A stretch of DNA of 64,000 bases from Pararhizobium_B sp963760965 (GCA_963760965.1 CAVXEW010000011.1:55106-119105); one strand, 5' to 3'. Counted from the first letter of the stretch, positions 1 through 8,424 are shown. The notes: generated by a model not told the origin, from the sequence alone. Made by a program: numbers and translations.

Positions 1-13
1 GGTGTCGCTCATG
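1..13 (-). other. Possible start of a leftward gene running off the window
   Basis: Reading leftward, an ATG at 13-11 opens ATG-AGC-GAC-ACC and runs off the left edge, with a purine-rich stretch about 10 bases upstream. Only four codons are visible, so this is a guess at a divergent neighbour of the mrp operon. The interval 14-246 would then be a shared upstream region; I see no EcfG-type promoter in it. Confidence 0.3.
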
Positions 14-246
14 GATCTGCCTCTCGGTTCGAGCGGTAGATAGGAAGTCTTCGCCCCCCCGGCAATCCGCGCCGGCCGGCGGAACCTTGCCAATGTACGA
101 ATTCCTTGCGTTGCGTGAGGAACGGGCTGGAAAATTGAATGTTGATCTTGCTCTCGATGTGTCTGGCAAATAAGTGTCGCCGTACGCAATGCGCGTCGTT
201 CGGCGCGCGAACCTTGTTCGCCCATTGAAGACGCGCGGGAGAAGCG

Positions 247-2628
247 ATGAACGGCGATGCCGCGATACTGACGTTGCTGGCCATGGGCCTGCCGTTTGTC
301 GCTGCTGCATTCGCGCCGTACATCACCCGCTGGATGGGCCACCGGGGTGCGTGGGTCCTGGCGCTGGCGCCGGCGGCGGTCTTCATCCATTTCCTCGCCT
401 ATCTCGGGGTCGTGTCCGGCAGCGCCGCCGTGACCGGCGGATATCCCTGGATTCCGGCCTACGACGTCAGCTTTTCCTGGATGATCGACGGGCTGTCGCT
501 CACCTTCGCACTGCTGATCAGCGGCATCGGCACCCTGATCGTGCTCTATTCCGGCGGCTACCTGAAGGACCATCCGCACCTCGGCCGCTTCCAGTCCTTC
601 ATCCTGATGTTCATGGGCTCCATGCTCGGACTGGTGCTTTCCGACAATTTCCTGATGCTGTTCGTCTTCTGGGAGCTGACGTCGATCACTTCCTTCCTGC
701 TGATCGGTTTCGATCACGAGCGCGAGGCTTCCCGGCGGGCGGCGGTCCAGGCGCTGGTCGTCACGGGGGCAGGGGGGCTCGGTCTTCTGGCCGGGCTGCT
801 CGTCCTCTGGGACATCACCGGCGTCACCCAGATGTCGCAGCTCGTGCACCTCGCCCCGCAGGTGCGGCAGAGTCCCTGGTTCCTGCTGGCGCTCGTCCTC
901 GTCCTGTCGGGCGCCTTCACCAAGTCGGCGCAGTGGCCGCTGCATTTCTGGCTGCCGAACGCGATGGAGGCGCCGACGCCCGTGTCGGCCTACCTGCACT
1001 CCGCCACCATGGTGAAGGCAGGCGTCTTCCTGCTGATGCGGCTGAACCCGGTCTTCGGCGGCTCCGCCGCCTGGGAGATCCTGCTGCCGGTCTTCGGCGG
1101 CGCGACGCTCGTGTTCGGGGCCATGCTGGCGATCCGCCAGACGGACCTCAAGCTGATGCTCGCCTACACGACCATGTCCTCACTCGGCCTCATGGTGATG
1201 ATGACCGGCTTCGGCTCCGAGCACGCCGTGGCGGCGGCGGTGCTCTACCTTGTCGCACACGCCATGTTCAAGGGCTGCCTCTTCATGGTCGCCGGCGTCG
1301 TCGACCACGAGGCCGGCACCCGCGAGCTCGGCCGCCTCGGCGGCCTGGCGCGCACGCTGCCGGTCACCTTCCTCGCCGCGCTCGCCGCCGCCATATCCAT
1401 GGGCGGCCTGCCGCCCGGCTTCGGCTTCCTCGCCAAGGAGGAGATCTACGCCTCGCTCTGGCACCTCGATCCCTGGTCGCTCGCCTTCCTTGCCTGCGCC
1501 ATCGTCGGCAACGGGCTGATGCTGGCCGCCGGCTTCGTCGTCGCGCTCAAGCCATTTCTCGGCCGCAAGCCGCCGGAACTGGGCGAGGTGCACGGCGCGC
1601 CGGTCCTCCTCTGGCTCGGACCTGCAGTGCTCGGCGCGGCGGGCGTGCTGACGGCGGTGTTCGCCTCCGCCACGCATGCCGCCATCACCTCGCCGATGTC
1701 GAGCGCGATCGCCGGCGACCTCGTCCGCGTCGAGGCGAGCCTCGTGCCGCACATCGCCATGCCGCTGCTGCTGTCGGTCGTCACCGTCGCTTTCGGCGCC
1801 TCCGTCTATTTCGGCCTCGGCGCCTGCCGGGCGGCAATGATCCGGCTGCTCGATGCGATAGGCTGGGGGCCGGACCGCGGCTTCGACCAGTTCATGCGCG
1901 GCCTCGTGCGCTTCGCGCACCGCTTCACCGGCATCGTCCAGCCGGGGTCGCTCGAGGTCTACATGACGATCACCTTCATCTTCGTCGCAGCTTCCCTGCT
2001 CGTGCCGATGGCCGTCTTCGGCGAGTGGCCGGACGTGCCTTCCTGGCCCGCCAACGTCCACTTCTACGAGCTGGCCGTGATGCTGATCGCCGTGATCGGC
2101 CTCGTTGCCGTCATAGTGGCGCGCGACCGCCTGACCGCGATCGTCTCGCTCGGCATCCAGGGCTTCGCGGTCGCGCTCCTGTTCATGCTGTTCGGCGCGC
2201 CGGACCTCTCCTTCACCCAGTTCATGATCGAGGCCCTGTCCGTCGTCATCCTCGCCCTGGTGATGACGCGGCTGCGGCTGGCGCCCGCCGACCATCGCCC
2301 GACCGGGGAGAAGCTCATCGACTTCTCCGTCGCGCTCGCGGGCGGCGCCGGCTTCATGCTCTATCTCATGCGCGTCACCGAAGGCGCCTTCGACAACCGC
2401 CTGTCCGACTTCTTCTCGGCCTGGTCGAAGCCGATCGCCCACGGGCACAACATCGTCAACGTCATCATCGTCGACTTCCGCGGCACCGACACGCTCGGCG
2501 AGATCTCCGTGGTGATGGTGACCGGCCTCGCGGTGCTGGCGCTGATCCGCATCCGCGCAGGAGGCTCCTCGTTCCGCGAGACCGCGGACGACGCCGGCAG
2601 GCCGGCGCTCCCGGGAGGCGAGGACTGA
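247..2628 (+). CDS. mrpA: Mrp-type Na+/H+ antiporter subunit A
   Basis: Large membrane subunit (793 aa) of the Mrp (Mnh/Pha) cation/proton antiporter, which exports Na+ or K+ in exchange for protons and is related to complex I antiporter subunits. The central proton-antiporter domain is recognisable by LPNAMEAPTPVSAYLHSAT at about residues 237-255. The C-terminal third (about 610-790) carries the extra membrane domains that distinguish subunit A from subunit D. The protein is hydrophobic throughout. The ATG at 247 follows a GGGAGAAG ribosome binding site. It is the first of seven genes in canonical order ABCDEFG, with start and stop codons overlapping or nearly so, so translation is probably coupled. 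An open frame continues from here into subunit B only because the two share a frame for a stretch; they are separate genes. Confidence 0.95.
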   Translation: MNGDAAILTLLAMGLPFVAAAFAPYITRWMGHRGAWVLALAPAAVFIHFLAYLGVVSGSAAVTGGYPWIPAYDVSFSWMIDGLSLTFALLISGIGTLIVLYSGGYLKDHPHLGRFQSFILMFMGSMLGLVLSDNFLMLFVFWELTSITSFLLIGFDHEREASRRAAVQALVVTGAGGLGLLAGLLVLWDITGVTQMSQLVHLAPQVRQSPWFLLALVLVLSGAFTKSAQWPLHFWLPNAMEAPTPVSAYLHSATMVKAGVFLLMRLNPVFGGSAAWEILLPVFGGATLVFGAMLAIRQTDLKLMLAYTTMSSLGLMVMMTGFGSEHAVAAAVLYLVAHAMFKGCLFMVAGVVDHEAGTRELGRLGGLARTLPVTFLAALAAAISMGGLPPGFGFLAKEEIYASLWHLDPWSLAFLACAIVGNGLMLAAGFVVALKPFLGRKPPELGEVHGAPVLLWLGPAVLGAAGVLTAVFASATHAAITSPMSSAIAGDLVRVEASLVPHIAMPLLLSVVTVAFGASVYFGLGACRAAMIRLLDAIGWGPDRGFDQFMRGLVRFAHRFTGIVQPGSLEVYMTITFIFVAASLLVPMAVFGEWPDVPSWPANVHFYELAVMLIAVIGLVAVIVARDRLTAIVSLGIQGFAVALLFMLFGAPDLSFTQFMIEALSVVILALVMTRLRLAPADHRPTGEKLIDFSVALAGGAGFMLYLMRVTEGAFDNRLSDFFSAWSKPIAHGHNIVNVIIVDFRGTDTLGEISVVMVTGLAVLALIRIRAGGSSFRETADDAGRPALPGGED

Positions 2629-3047
2629 TGCGGACGCTGATCTTTCGCACCGTCGCCCCCTATCTCGCCAGCCTGATGGTGCTCTTCTCCATCTTCGTCC
2701 TCCTGCGCGGCCACAACGCGCCGGGCGGCGGCTTCATCGGCGGCCTGATCGCCGCTTCCGCCTTCGCCATCTACGGCATCGCCTGCGGCGTTTCTCCGGT
2801 GCGCCGGGCGCTGCGGTTCCATCCGATGACCATCGCCGGCGTCGGCCTCCTGCTCGCCGCGGCGGCGGGCATCGTCTCGCTCTTCGCCGGCGTACCCTTC
2901 ATGACCGGGCTCTGGATCTATCCGAGGTTCTTCGGTGTCGAGGTGCCGCTCGCAACCGTCATGCTGTTCGACGCCGGTGTCTACCTCGTCGTCACCGGCA
3001 CGATCACCTCGATCGCCCTGGCGCTCGAGGAACGGGAGGGCGATTGA
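2628..3047 (+). CDS. mrpB: Mrp-type Na+/H+ antiporter subunit B
   Basis: Small membrane subunit of the Mrp complex (139 aa) with four predicted hydrophobic segments. The N-terminal FSIFVLLRGHNAPGGGFIGG is the typical MnhB signature. Its ATG overlaps the mrpA stop (TGATG), fitting translational coupling. The length is normal for a stand-alone MrpB. In the family, MrpB is needed for assembly of the hetero-oligomeric antiporter in the inner membrane. Confidence 0.95.
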   Translation: MRTLIFRTVAPYLASLMVLFSIFVLLRGHNAPGGGFIGGLIAASAFAIYGIACGVSPVRRALRFHPMTIAGVGLLLAAAAGIVSLFAGVPFMTGLWIYPRFFGVEVPLATVMLFDAGVYLVVTGTITSIALALEEREGD

Positions 3048-3424
3048 TGGAAGCCCTGATGTCCGTGCTGATCGGCATCTTCTTCGTCGTGTCGATCTAT
3101 CTGATGCTGTCGAAGCACATCATCCGCATCCTGCTCGGCGTCGCCATACTCGGCAACGCCGTCAACCTTTTGATCTTCACCACCGGGCGCATCGTCCAGG
3201 CGGTCCCGCCGATCGTGCCGGACGGCCAAGACGTGCCGCAGGCCGCCACGGCAAACCCCTTGCCGCAGGCGCTCATACTGACGGCGATCGTCATCTCCTT
3301 TTCCTTCTTCGCCTTTCTTCTCGTCCTCGCCTTCCGCGCCTACCAGGAGCTCGAGACGGACGACACCGACGAAATGCGCATAGCCGAGCCGGAAAACCCG
3401 CCGGTTCCCCCGCTCGGATACTGA
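3047..3424 (+). CDS. mrpC: Mrp-type Na+/H+ antiporter subunit C
   Basis: NuoK-like subunit of the Mrp antiporter (125 aa) with three hydrophobic segments and the NuoK-like stretch LLGVAILGNAVNLLIF. The ATG at 3047 overlaps the mrpB stop and is preferred over a TTG three bases upstream. NuoK-family proteins carry membrane carboxylates involved in proton movement in complex I; the Mrp member has the corresponding role with MrpA and MrpD. The C-terminal tail after about residue 100 is charged and probably cytoplasmic. Confidence 0.93.
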   Translation: MEALMSVLIGIFFVVSIYLMLSKHIIRILLGVAILGNAVNLLIFTTGRIVQAVPPIVPDGQDVPQAATANPLPQALILTAIVISFSFFAFLLVLAFRAYQELETDDTDEMRIAEPENPPVPPLGY

Positions 3425-3425
3425 C

Positions 3426-5003
3426 ATGGCAGCAAGCTCCGGAAAGATCGTGGACCTCTCCCAGGCGGTGGTGACGCAGGCGCCGCCGCTGGCCGACTGG
3501 CTGGTCATCGCGCCGGTGGTGCTGTGCATCGTCATGGGCGCGCTGCTTCTCACCATCCGCAAGCGGCTCGACCTTCACGCCGGCACCGCAATCGCCGGCC
3601 TCGTCGGCCTCGTCGGCCTCGACGGCGCGCTGCTCTGGCACGTCGCCGCGCATGGGCCCGTGACGATGACGATGGGCCGCTGGCTGCCGCCCTTCGGCAT
3701 TTCCTTCACCGCCGACCTCCTCGGCGCGGTGCTCGCGCTGGCGAGCAGCTTCGCCGCGCTCGCCTGCGGCATCAACGGTGTCATCGACGTCGAGGAAAGC
3801 GGCAAGCGCTACGGCTTCTACCCCTTTCTCTTCCTGATGATGGCGGGCGTCTCGGGATCGTTCCTGACGGGCGACATCTTCAATCTCTACGTCTGGTTCG
3901 AGGTGCTCCTGATAGCCTCCTTCGGGCTCCTGGTCCTCGGCTCCGAGCAGGGGCAGATCGACGGCGCGACGAAATACGCCTTCCTCAACCTCGTCGCCAC
4001 GACCCTGTTCCTGATCGCGACGGCCTATCTCTACGGCATCTTCGGTACGCTCAACATGGCCGACATCGTCGGCAGGGCGCGCCATGCCGTGAGCGATGCG
4101 CCGCTGATGACGCTTGCGGCGCTCTATCTCCTCGCCTTCGGCATGAAGGCCGCCGCCTTCCCGGTGAATTTCTGGCTGCCCGCCTCCTACCACACGCCGC
4201 GGGTCGTCGCCTCCGCGCTCTTTGCCGGGGTGCTTACGAAGGTCGGCGTCTACGCGCTGGTCCGCACGCTGGTGATGCTGTTCCCTCCGGAGCGGGCGGA
4301 ACTCGCCTTCGTGATCGGCCTCGTCGCCGTCGCGACGATGGCCGTGGGCGTCCTCGGCGCGCTTGCGCAGAGCGACCTGCGCCGGCTGCTCGGCTATCTC
4401 GTCATATCCGGCATCGGCATCATGCTCTCGGGCGTCGCGATCGCGAGCGCCGACGCGCTCGCCGGCACGATCTTCTACATGGCGCACTCGATCATCGTGA
4501 TGACGGCGCTCTACATCGCCGCCGGCATCGCGGCGCGGGCCGGAGGGCAGGGCCTGTCGATCTCCACTCTGGCGGGTTTCTACCGCTCCAATCCGTTTCT
4601 TTCGGCCCTGACCCTCCTGCTCTTCTTCTCGGTTTCCGGCCTGCCGCCCTTCACCGGCCTCTGGCCGAAGATCATGCTGGTCAGGGCCTCCTTCGAAGCG
4701 GGGCAGGGCTGGCTTGGCGCGGCCGTCCTCGTCACGGGGTTCCTGACCACCGTCGCGGTGGCGCGCGTCTGGGCGCTGGCCTACTGGCGCCCGCGCCCGG
4801 CGTCGGCCGGGGAGGGCGCCACCGGCCGGATTGCGCCGGATTTCGCGACCGCCTATCTTCCGCTCCTGCTGCTGACGGGCCTGACCGTCGGCTTCGGACT
4901 TTTTCCGGACGTCCTGATCCGCGCGTCGGCGGCGGCCGCCCACGGCCTCCTCGATCCGGCAGCCTACGTCCACTCGGTATTTCCGGCGGGAGGCAAGCCA
5001 TGA
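3426..5003 (+). CDS. mrpD: Mrp-type Na+/H+ antiporter subunit D
   Basis: Second large antiporter-like subunit (525 aa), homologous to MrpA's core and to NuoM/NuoN. The proton-antiporter domain is visible as FGMKAAAFPVNFWLPASYHT (about residues 238-257) followed by a lysine-containing helix near LFAGVLTKVGVYALV. It probably forms one of the ion-translocating channels. It starts one base after the mrpC stop and its stop overlaps the mrpE start (ATGA). The length is normal for the family. Confidence 0.95.
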   Translation: MAASSGKIVDLSQAVVTQAPPLADWLVIAPVVLCIVMGALLLTIRKRLDLHAGTAIAGLVGLVGLDGALLWHVAAHGPVTMTMGRWLPPFGISFTADLLGAVLALASSFAALACGINGVIDVEESGKRYGFYPFLFLMMAGVSGSFLTGDIFNLYVWFEVLLIASFGLLVLGSEQGQIDGATKYAFLNLVATTLFLIATAYLYGIFGTLNMADIVGRARHAVSDAPLMTLAALYLLAFGMKAAAFPVNFWLPASYHTPRVVASALFAGVLTKVGVYALVRTLVMLFPPERAELAFVIGLVAVATMAVGVLGALAQSDLRRLLGYLVISGIGIMLSGVAIASADALAGTIFYMAHSIIVMTALYIAAGIAARAGGQGLSISTLAGFYRSNPFLSALTLLLFFSVSGLPPFTGLWPKIMLVRASFEAGQGWLGAAVLVTGFLTTVAVARVWALAYWRPRPASAGEGATGRIAPDFATAYLPLLLLTGLTVGFGLFPDVLIRASAAAAHGLLDPAAYVHSVFPAGGKP

Positions 5004-5473
5004 ACCTCGCCCTGATGAACCTCCTGCTGGCCCTTACGTGGGCCGCGGTCACCGGCTCCTTCACGCTTCCCAACCTGATCTTCGGCTTCGTGCTGTCGAT
5101 GTTCAGCCTGTGGCTCATCCGCGAGCAGGTCGGCTCCATCGGCTATTTCTCGCGCAGCTACCGTATCCTCGTGCTGGCGCTGCTTTTCCTCTATGAACTG
5201 GCGATGTCGGCCTACAAGGTCGCGAAGCTCGTCCTCTCGCCGAAAATGGACCTGAAGCCCGGCATCTTCGCCTTTCCGCTCCGGCTCGAGCGCGATTTCG
5301 AGATCACGCTGCTCGCCAATCTCATCACGCTCACGCCCGGCACGCTTTCCGTCGACGTGTCCGACGATTGCCGCACGCTCTACGTTCATGCGATCGATTG
5401 CTCGGATCCCGAGGGCGCGCGACGCGACATCGCCGACGGGTTCGAGCGCAGGATCATGGAGGCATTCGGCTGA
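5000..5473 (+). CDS. mrpE: Mrp-type Na+/H+ antiporter subunit E
   Basis: Subunit E of the Mrp complex (157 aa). Two to three N-terminal hydrophobic segments are followed by a soluble C-terminal domain. The conserved ANLITLTPGTLSVDVSDD stretch, about residues 100-117, is diagnostic of MnhE. The ATG sits inside the mrpD stop (ATGA overlap). In the family this subunit has no direct counterpart in complex I. Confidence 0.95.
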   Translation: MNLALMNLLLALTWAAVTGSFTLPNLIFGFVLSMFSLWLIREQVGSIGYFSRSYRILVLALLFLYELAMSAYKVAKLVLSPKMDLKPGIFAFPLRLERDFEITLLANLITLTPGTLSVDVSDDCRTLYVHAIDCSDPEGARRDIADGFERRIMEAFG

Positions 5474-5832
5474 TGAGCGCCGCGGAAATCGTGTCCTGGT
5501 CGACGACCATCGCGCTGGCGGTCGTGTCGGTCTCGTTCCTGCTGACGGTGCTCCGGGTCCTTCTCGGGCCGACGCTGCCGGACCGGGTGCTCGGCCTCGA
5601 CATGCTGGTGTCGCTCGCAATCGGCTTCATGGCGCTCTTCGCGATTCGCACGGGCTACGCGCTCTACATCGACATCGCGATCGCCCTCGGCCTCGTCGGC
5701 TTCCTGGCGACCGTCGCCTTCGCCCGGTTCATCATCACCAAGGGCCGGGGGCTGGACACCGTGCAGTCCTCCGTCGAGGACGGCGACACGCCGCTCGGCA
5801 TGGCGGCCCGCGAACGGGGGAGGCGGCGCTGA
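5473..5832 (+). CDS. mrpF: Mrp-type Na+/H+ antiporter subunit F
   Basis: Small membrane subunit F (119 aa) with three predicted helices and the family signature VLLGPTLPDRVLGLDMLVSL near residues 27-46. The ATG overlaps the mrpE stop (TGATG) and the stop overlaps mrpG. The C-terminal 30 residues form a charged tail longer than in many homologues. Confidence 0.93.
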   Translation: MSAAEIVSWSTTIALAVVSVSFLLTVLRVLLGPTLPDRVLGLDMLVSLAIGFMALFAIRTGYALYIDIAIALGLVGFLATVAFARFIITKGRGLDTVQSSVEDGDTPLGMAARERGRRR

Positions 5833-6173
5833 TGGAGATGCTCCTCGCGGTCGTGACCTCCGCTCTCCTTCTGGTCGGAGCGGTCTTCGCCTTTTCGGCC
5901 TCCGTCGGGATGATTCGCCTGCCCGACCTCTACAGCCGCATGCACGCCGCCTCGAAGGCCGGGACGGTAGGTTCCGGACTGATGCTGCTTGCGGTCGCTG
6001 TGCATGCCGACGACCTGGGAATAGCAACGCGATGCATCGCTGGCGTCATCTTCTTCCTGTTGACGGCACCGATTTCTGCTCATCTCCTGGCAAAAGCGGC
6101 TTACAGCGTCGGTTATCGTCTGTCGGCATTGTCGGTCCACGACGATATGCAGTCCGACAAGGATGCAGCGTGA
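5832..6173 (+). CDS. mrpG: Mrp-type Na+/H+ antiporter subunit G
   Basis: Last subunit of the Mrp operon (113 aa): three hydrophobic segments and the MnhG motif MIRLPDLYSRMHAASKAGT near residues 27-45. It overlaps the mrpF stop (TGATG). No clear hairpin terminator follows; the next 236 bases are AT-rich and lead into mucR. Confidence 0.93.
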   Translation: MEMLLAVVTSALLLVGAVFAFSASVGMIRLPDLYSRMHAASKAGTVGSGLMLLAVAVHADDLGIATRCIAGVIFFLLTAPISAHLLAKAAYSVGYRLSALSVHDDMQSDKDAA

Positions 6174-6409
6174 CAAGCGTTCAATTCGCTGCTGTTGTAT
6201 AACATAAGTTGTAAAATCATATCCAACTGGGCGACATTTTGGCACAAGTTGATATTTGTTAATTCAATTTTCGCGCAGCCGTATATGAGGAAACTGCTTG
6301 AAATTCAAATTGGGGATGTTAATTCTTCTGGAATGAAAGTCATCTGGCTCATTTCGACACACGGTGTTCAGGAATTCGAGTCCCCGCAAACTTAAACGGC
6401 GAATAAAAA
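6174..6409 (+). promoter_or_regulatory. AT-rich upstream region of mucR
   Basis: This interval between mrpG and mucR is conspicuously AT-rich next to its roughly 63% GC surroundings, as expected for the promoter of a MucR/Ros gene. MucR proteins bind AT-rich DNA and often repress their own genes. No specific promoter elements or coding frame can be defended. Confidence 0.4.
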
Positions 6410-6835
6410 ATGACAGAAGCGATGGAAGATAACGGAAGAGATTTTCTGGTCGAACTGACCGCCGAGGTGGTCGCGGCCTATGTAAGCAACAACGTCGTTC
6501 CGACGAGCGACCTGCCCAGCCTGATTGCCGACGTGCATTCCGCACTCGGCAGCACGAAGACTGCCGCAGAGCAGCCGCCTGCAGAAAAGCCCAAGCCGGC
6601 GGTGCCGATTCGCAAGTCGTTGCAGCAGGATTTTATCATCTGCCTCGAGGACGGACAGAAGTTCAAGTCTTTGAAGCGGCACCTGATGACCCACTACGGC
6701 ATGACGCCGGAAGAATACCGCGAGAAATGGGAGCTGCCGCCGGATTACCCCATGGTAGCGCCGGCCTATGCCGAAGCCCGTTCCCGGCTGGCCCGCGAGA
6801 TGGGCCTGGGACAGAAGCGGAAGCGCCGCAAGTAG
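6410..6835 (+). CDS. mucR: MucR/Ros family transcriptional regulator
   Basis: A 141-aa zinc-finger regulator of the Ros/MucR family, which controls exopolysaccharide, motility and cell-cycle or virulence genes in Hyphomicrobiales by binding AT-rich DNA in an H-NS-like manner. The prokaryotic Cys2His2-type finger is visible: Cys78, Asp81, His91 and His95 within ICLEDGQKFKSLKRHLMTHY. The second cysteine position is Asp, as in many MucR proteins. The N-terminal 60 residues form the oligomerisation region and the C-terminus ends in a basic KRKRRK tail. A hairpin terminator follows at 6871-6906. Confidence 0.93.
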   Translation: MTEAMEDNGRDFLVELTAEVVAAYVSNNVVPTSDLPSLIADVHSALGSTKTAAEQPPAEKPKPAVPIRKSLQQDFIICLEDGQKFKSLKRHLMTHYGMTPEEYREKWELPPDYPMVAPAYAEARSRLAREMGLGQKRKRRK

Positions 6836-6870
6836 TACCGACGAACTTTCGCAGTCGAACTTTCAATAAA

Positions 6871-6906
6871 AAAGAAGCCGCGGTTTCCCAACCGCGGCTT
6901 CTTTCA
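6871..6906 (+). terminator. Rho-independent terminator of mucR
   Basis: An 11-bp perfect stem (6874-6884 with 6891-6901, arm GAAGCCGCGGT) with a 6-base loop is followed by TTTCATT and preceded by an A-run. It could also act on the leftward 24-aa gene. Confidence 0.85.
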
Positions 6907-6933
6907 TTCTGATCCGGCGGATCTCGGATGTAA

Positions 6934-7008
6934 TCAGACAATTCCCAGAAGCGACAGGATAAACCCTACGACGACCACAAGGCCGACAAGGTAAATGATA
7001 GCGTTCAT
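6934..7008 (-). CDS. 24-residue single-pass membrane peptide
   Basis: A very short gene encoding 24 residues that are almost wholly one hydrophobic helix (MNAIIYLVGLVVVVGF and on to LSLLGIV). Coding is supported by an AGGAGA ribosome binding site 7-12 bases upstream, by a perfect EcfG-type promoter 31 bases upstream of the start, and by similar tiny membrane proteins seen near stress genes in rhizobia. Function is unknown; membership of the general stress regulon is inferred from the promoter. Confidence 0.72.
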   Translation of the reverse strand: MNAIIYLVGLVVVVGFILSLLGIV

Positions 7009-7038
7009 CGTCTTTCTCCTTTGATCCTGTGGTCGCTA

Positions 7039-7063
7039 AACGGCAATCGGGAGAGTTTGTTCC
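7039..7063 (-). promoter_or_regulatory. EcfG-dependent promoter of the 24-aa gene
   Basis: Leftward GGAAC (7063-7059), 16 bases, then CGTT (7042-7039): an exact match to the EcfG/sigma-E2 promoter consensus of alphaproteobacteria. The start codon lies 31 bases downstream. Confidence 0.85.
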
Positions 7064-7108
7064 CGGCGCTCCTTGTCTCCCGGAGGCGATTGCCGTCCAG
7101 CTCCGGGC

Positions 7109-7133
7109 GGAACCATGCGGGCCCCGCGCCGTT
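7109..7133 (+). promoter_or_regulatory. EcfG-dependent promoter of the 102-aa gene
   Basis: GGAAC at 7109-7113, 16-base spacer, CGTT at 7130-7133: an exact consensus match 27 bases before the ATG at 7160. Confidence 0.85.
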
Positions 7134-7159
7134 TCATCGGCGGAGGACAGGAAAGAGCC

Positions 7160-7468
7160 ATGGAGCATCTCGTCGCAATCATGATCCTGATCGGATGCAA
7201 TGGCCCCGCGACTTGCCGGACCCTTCCGCCTCCGTCGGATTCCTATGCATCTCTCTCGCATTGCGAGGATGCCTTGAAAAATGCGATTCTCGCATCGACC
7301 GCCAGCGCTCCCGAGGTCCACGGAACCTGCCGGGAAGTCGACCCGGCCGTGTTCGAGCGGGACGCTTCGGTGGAATGGAGCCTGTCCGAGGCCGGTCGCG
7401 TCCATGTGAGCGTCGTGGACGGGGATGCGCGCCGCGCCGCCGATACCAGCATCATTGCAAGCCGTTAG
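7160..7468 (+). CDS. Conserved small protein, putative stress regulon member
   Basis: A 102-aa protein with a short hydrophobic N-terminus (MEHLVAIMILIGC) and four cysteines (Cys13, Cys19, Cys35, Cys56) that could form two disulfides outside the cytoplasm. The pattern resembles conserved hypothetical proteins of rhizobia and rhodobacters, but I know no function. The ATG at 7160 is chosen because it follows a purine-rich GGACAGGAAAGAG ribosome binding region and an EcfG promoter. Longer in-frame extensions upstream would cover the promoter. Confidence 0.68.
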   Translation: MEHLVAIMILIGCNGPATCRTLPPPSDSYASLSHCEDALKNAILASTASAPEVHGTCREVDPAVFERDASVEWSLSEAGRVHVSVVDGDARRAADTSIIASR

Positions 7469-7509
7469 CCTTCGTGAACGCTTTCCCCCGCGGTTGCGCG
7501 GCAGAAGCC

Positions 7510-7534
7510 GGAACAATGTTGCGCCTTTCACGTT
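7510..7534 (+). promoter_or_regulatory. EcfG-dependent promoter of the DUF3309 gene
   Basis: GGAAC at 7510-7514, a 16-base spacer and CGTT at 7531-7534, 30 bases before the start codon at 7564. It probably also serves the lipoprotein gene at 7774, which has no EcfG box of its own. Confidence 0.85.
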
Positions 7535-7563
7535 TGCGTCATGACCTGGAGAGGACAAAGACC

Positions 7564-7719
7564 ATGCTTGGTACCATTCTGCTCATCATACTGGTGCTCC
7601 TTCTTGTCGGCGCCCTGCCGACGTGGGGTTACAGCGGCGGATGGGGTTACGGACCTTCCGGCGGCCTCGGCCTGCTTCTGGTGATCGTGCTCATCCTTGT
7701 TCTCATGGGTCGGATCTGA
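7564..7719 (+). CDS. DUF3309 family small membrane protein
   Basis: A 51-aa protein with two hydrophobic segments around a Gly/Trp-rich turn (LPTWGYSGGWGYGPSGG), the hallmark of the DUF3309 family. Function is unknown; family members commonly sit near stress genes in proteobacteria. It lies directly behind an EcfG promoter and 54 bases before the glycine-zipper lipoprotein gene. Confidence 0.85.
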   Translation: MLGTILLIILVLLLVGALPTWGYSGGWGYGPSGGLGLLLVIVLILVLMGRI

Positions 7720-7773
7720 TCCGAAAGTTTCGGTCGGACAGCAAGAGTTCCCCCTGCGAAAGAGGAGTTTGAC

Positions 7774-8037
7774 ATGAAGAAGGCTATTATTGCGGTACTG
7801 TGCATCGCCCCCCTGGCGGCGTGCACCCCCACGGAGCAGGGCGCGACCGTCGGCGCAGCCTCGGGCGGCGCGATCGGCGCGGCCGTTTCCGGCAATGCGG
7901 AAGGCGCCCTGGCCGGCGCGGCGATCGGCGGCGCGGCCGGCGCACTGATCGGCCACGCATCCCAGGGCAGCAACCAGTGCCGCTACCGCGACAAGTACGG
8001 CCGGACTTACGTTGCCCGCTGTCCGAGCGGATACTGA
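7774..8037 (+). CDS. Glycine-zipper outer-membrane lipoprotein
   Basis: An 87-aa lipoprotein precursor. The signal peptide ends in a lipobox (LAAC, acylated Cys17). A glycine-zipper segment follows, rich in GAA/GGA repeats (about residues 24-64), and then a short C-terminal domain with two cysteines (QCRYRDKYGRTYVARC). This layout matches the 17-kDa-antigen/YMGG-like family of envelope proteins. A strong terminator follows at 8061-8090. The role is probably envelope stress or structure, inferred from family and context. Confidence 0.82.
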   Translation: MKKAIIAVLCIAPLAACTPTEQGATVGAASGGAIGAAVSGNAEGALAGAAIGGAAGALIGHASQGSNQCRYRDKYGRTYVARCPSGY

Positions 8038-8060
8038 CGCAGGCAAGCCTGCCATGCAGA

Positions 8061-8090
8061 AACCCGGCGGCCCGTCCGCCGGGTTTTTTT
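8061..8090 (+). terminator. Rho-independent terminator after the lipoprotein gene
   Basis: A GC stem AACCCGGCGG / CCGCCGGGTT is followed by a run of seven T residues. Confidence 0.92.
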
Positions 8091-8113
8091 GCCTCCTCGC
8101 CGCGGAAAATTCA

Positions 8114-8138
8114 GGAACGAGAGCGGGCCGAGAACGTT
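8114..8138 (+). promoter_or_regulatory. EcfG-dependent promoter of the csbD-like gene
   Basis: GGAAC at 8114-8118, a 16-base spacer and CGTT at 8135-8138. The csbD-like start lies 60 bases downstream. Confidence 0.87.
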
Positions 8139-8197
8139 TTCGGACTGAGCCGTTGCCGCCACCCCGGAAGGCAGCTCGAACCAAGGAGTAGAAGGCA

Positions 8198-8395
8198 ATG
8201 AACTGGGACATTCTCGAAGGCAAGTGGAAGGAATATCGAGGCAAGGCCAAGGCCCAGTGGGGCAAGCTGACTGAAGACGATCTCGACCAGGTCGACGGTC
8301 GCCGCGACCAGCTCGCCGGCAAGCTTCAGACGCGCTACGGCATGGCGAAGGACGAGGCCGAACGCGAGGTCGACGCCTGGGCGGCGAAACACTGA
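8198..8395 (+). CDS. CsbD-like general stress protein
   Basis: A 65-aa hydrophilic protein of the CsbD family, small helical proteins induced by general stress in many bacteria. The signatures are MNWDILEGKWKEYRGKAKAQ at the N-terminus and KLTEDDLDQVDGRRDQLAGK in the middle. The biochemical role in the family is unresolved. The gene has its own EcfG promoter and terminator, so it is a single-gene transcription unit. Confidence 0.93.
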   Translation: MNWDILEGKWKEYRGKAKAQWGKLTEDDLDQVDGRRDQLAGKLQTRYGMAKDEAEREVDAWAAKH

Positions 8396-8424
8396 CCGCC
8401 GCCTCGCGGACAGCCTGAACGCGG

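Noticed and set aside
174..3047. A 957-codon frame apparently fusing sequence upstream of mrpA to mrpB
   Set aside because: Only its last 139 codons (mrpB) read as protein; the earlier part is a shadow of mrpA in another frame.
3291..4973. Long leftward frames opposite mrpA and mrpD (also 1180-2448)
   Set aside because: Low-complexity Arg/Glu/Gly-rich translations typical of antisense shadows in GC-rich genes.
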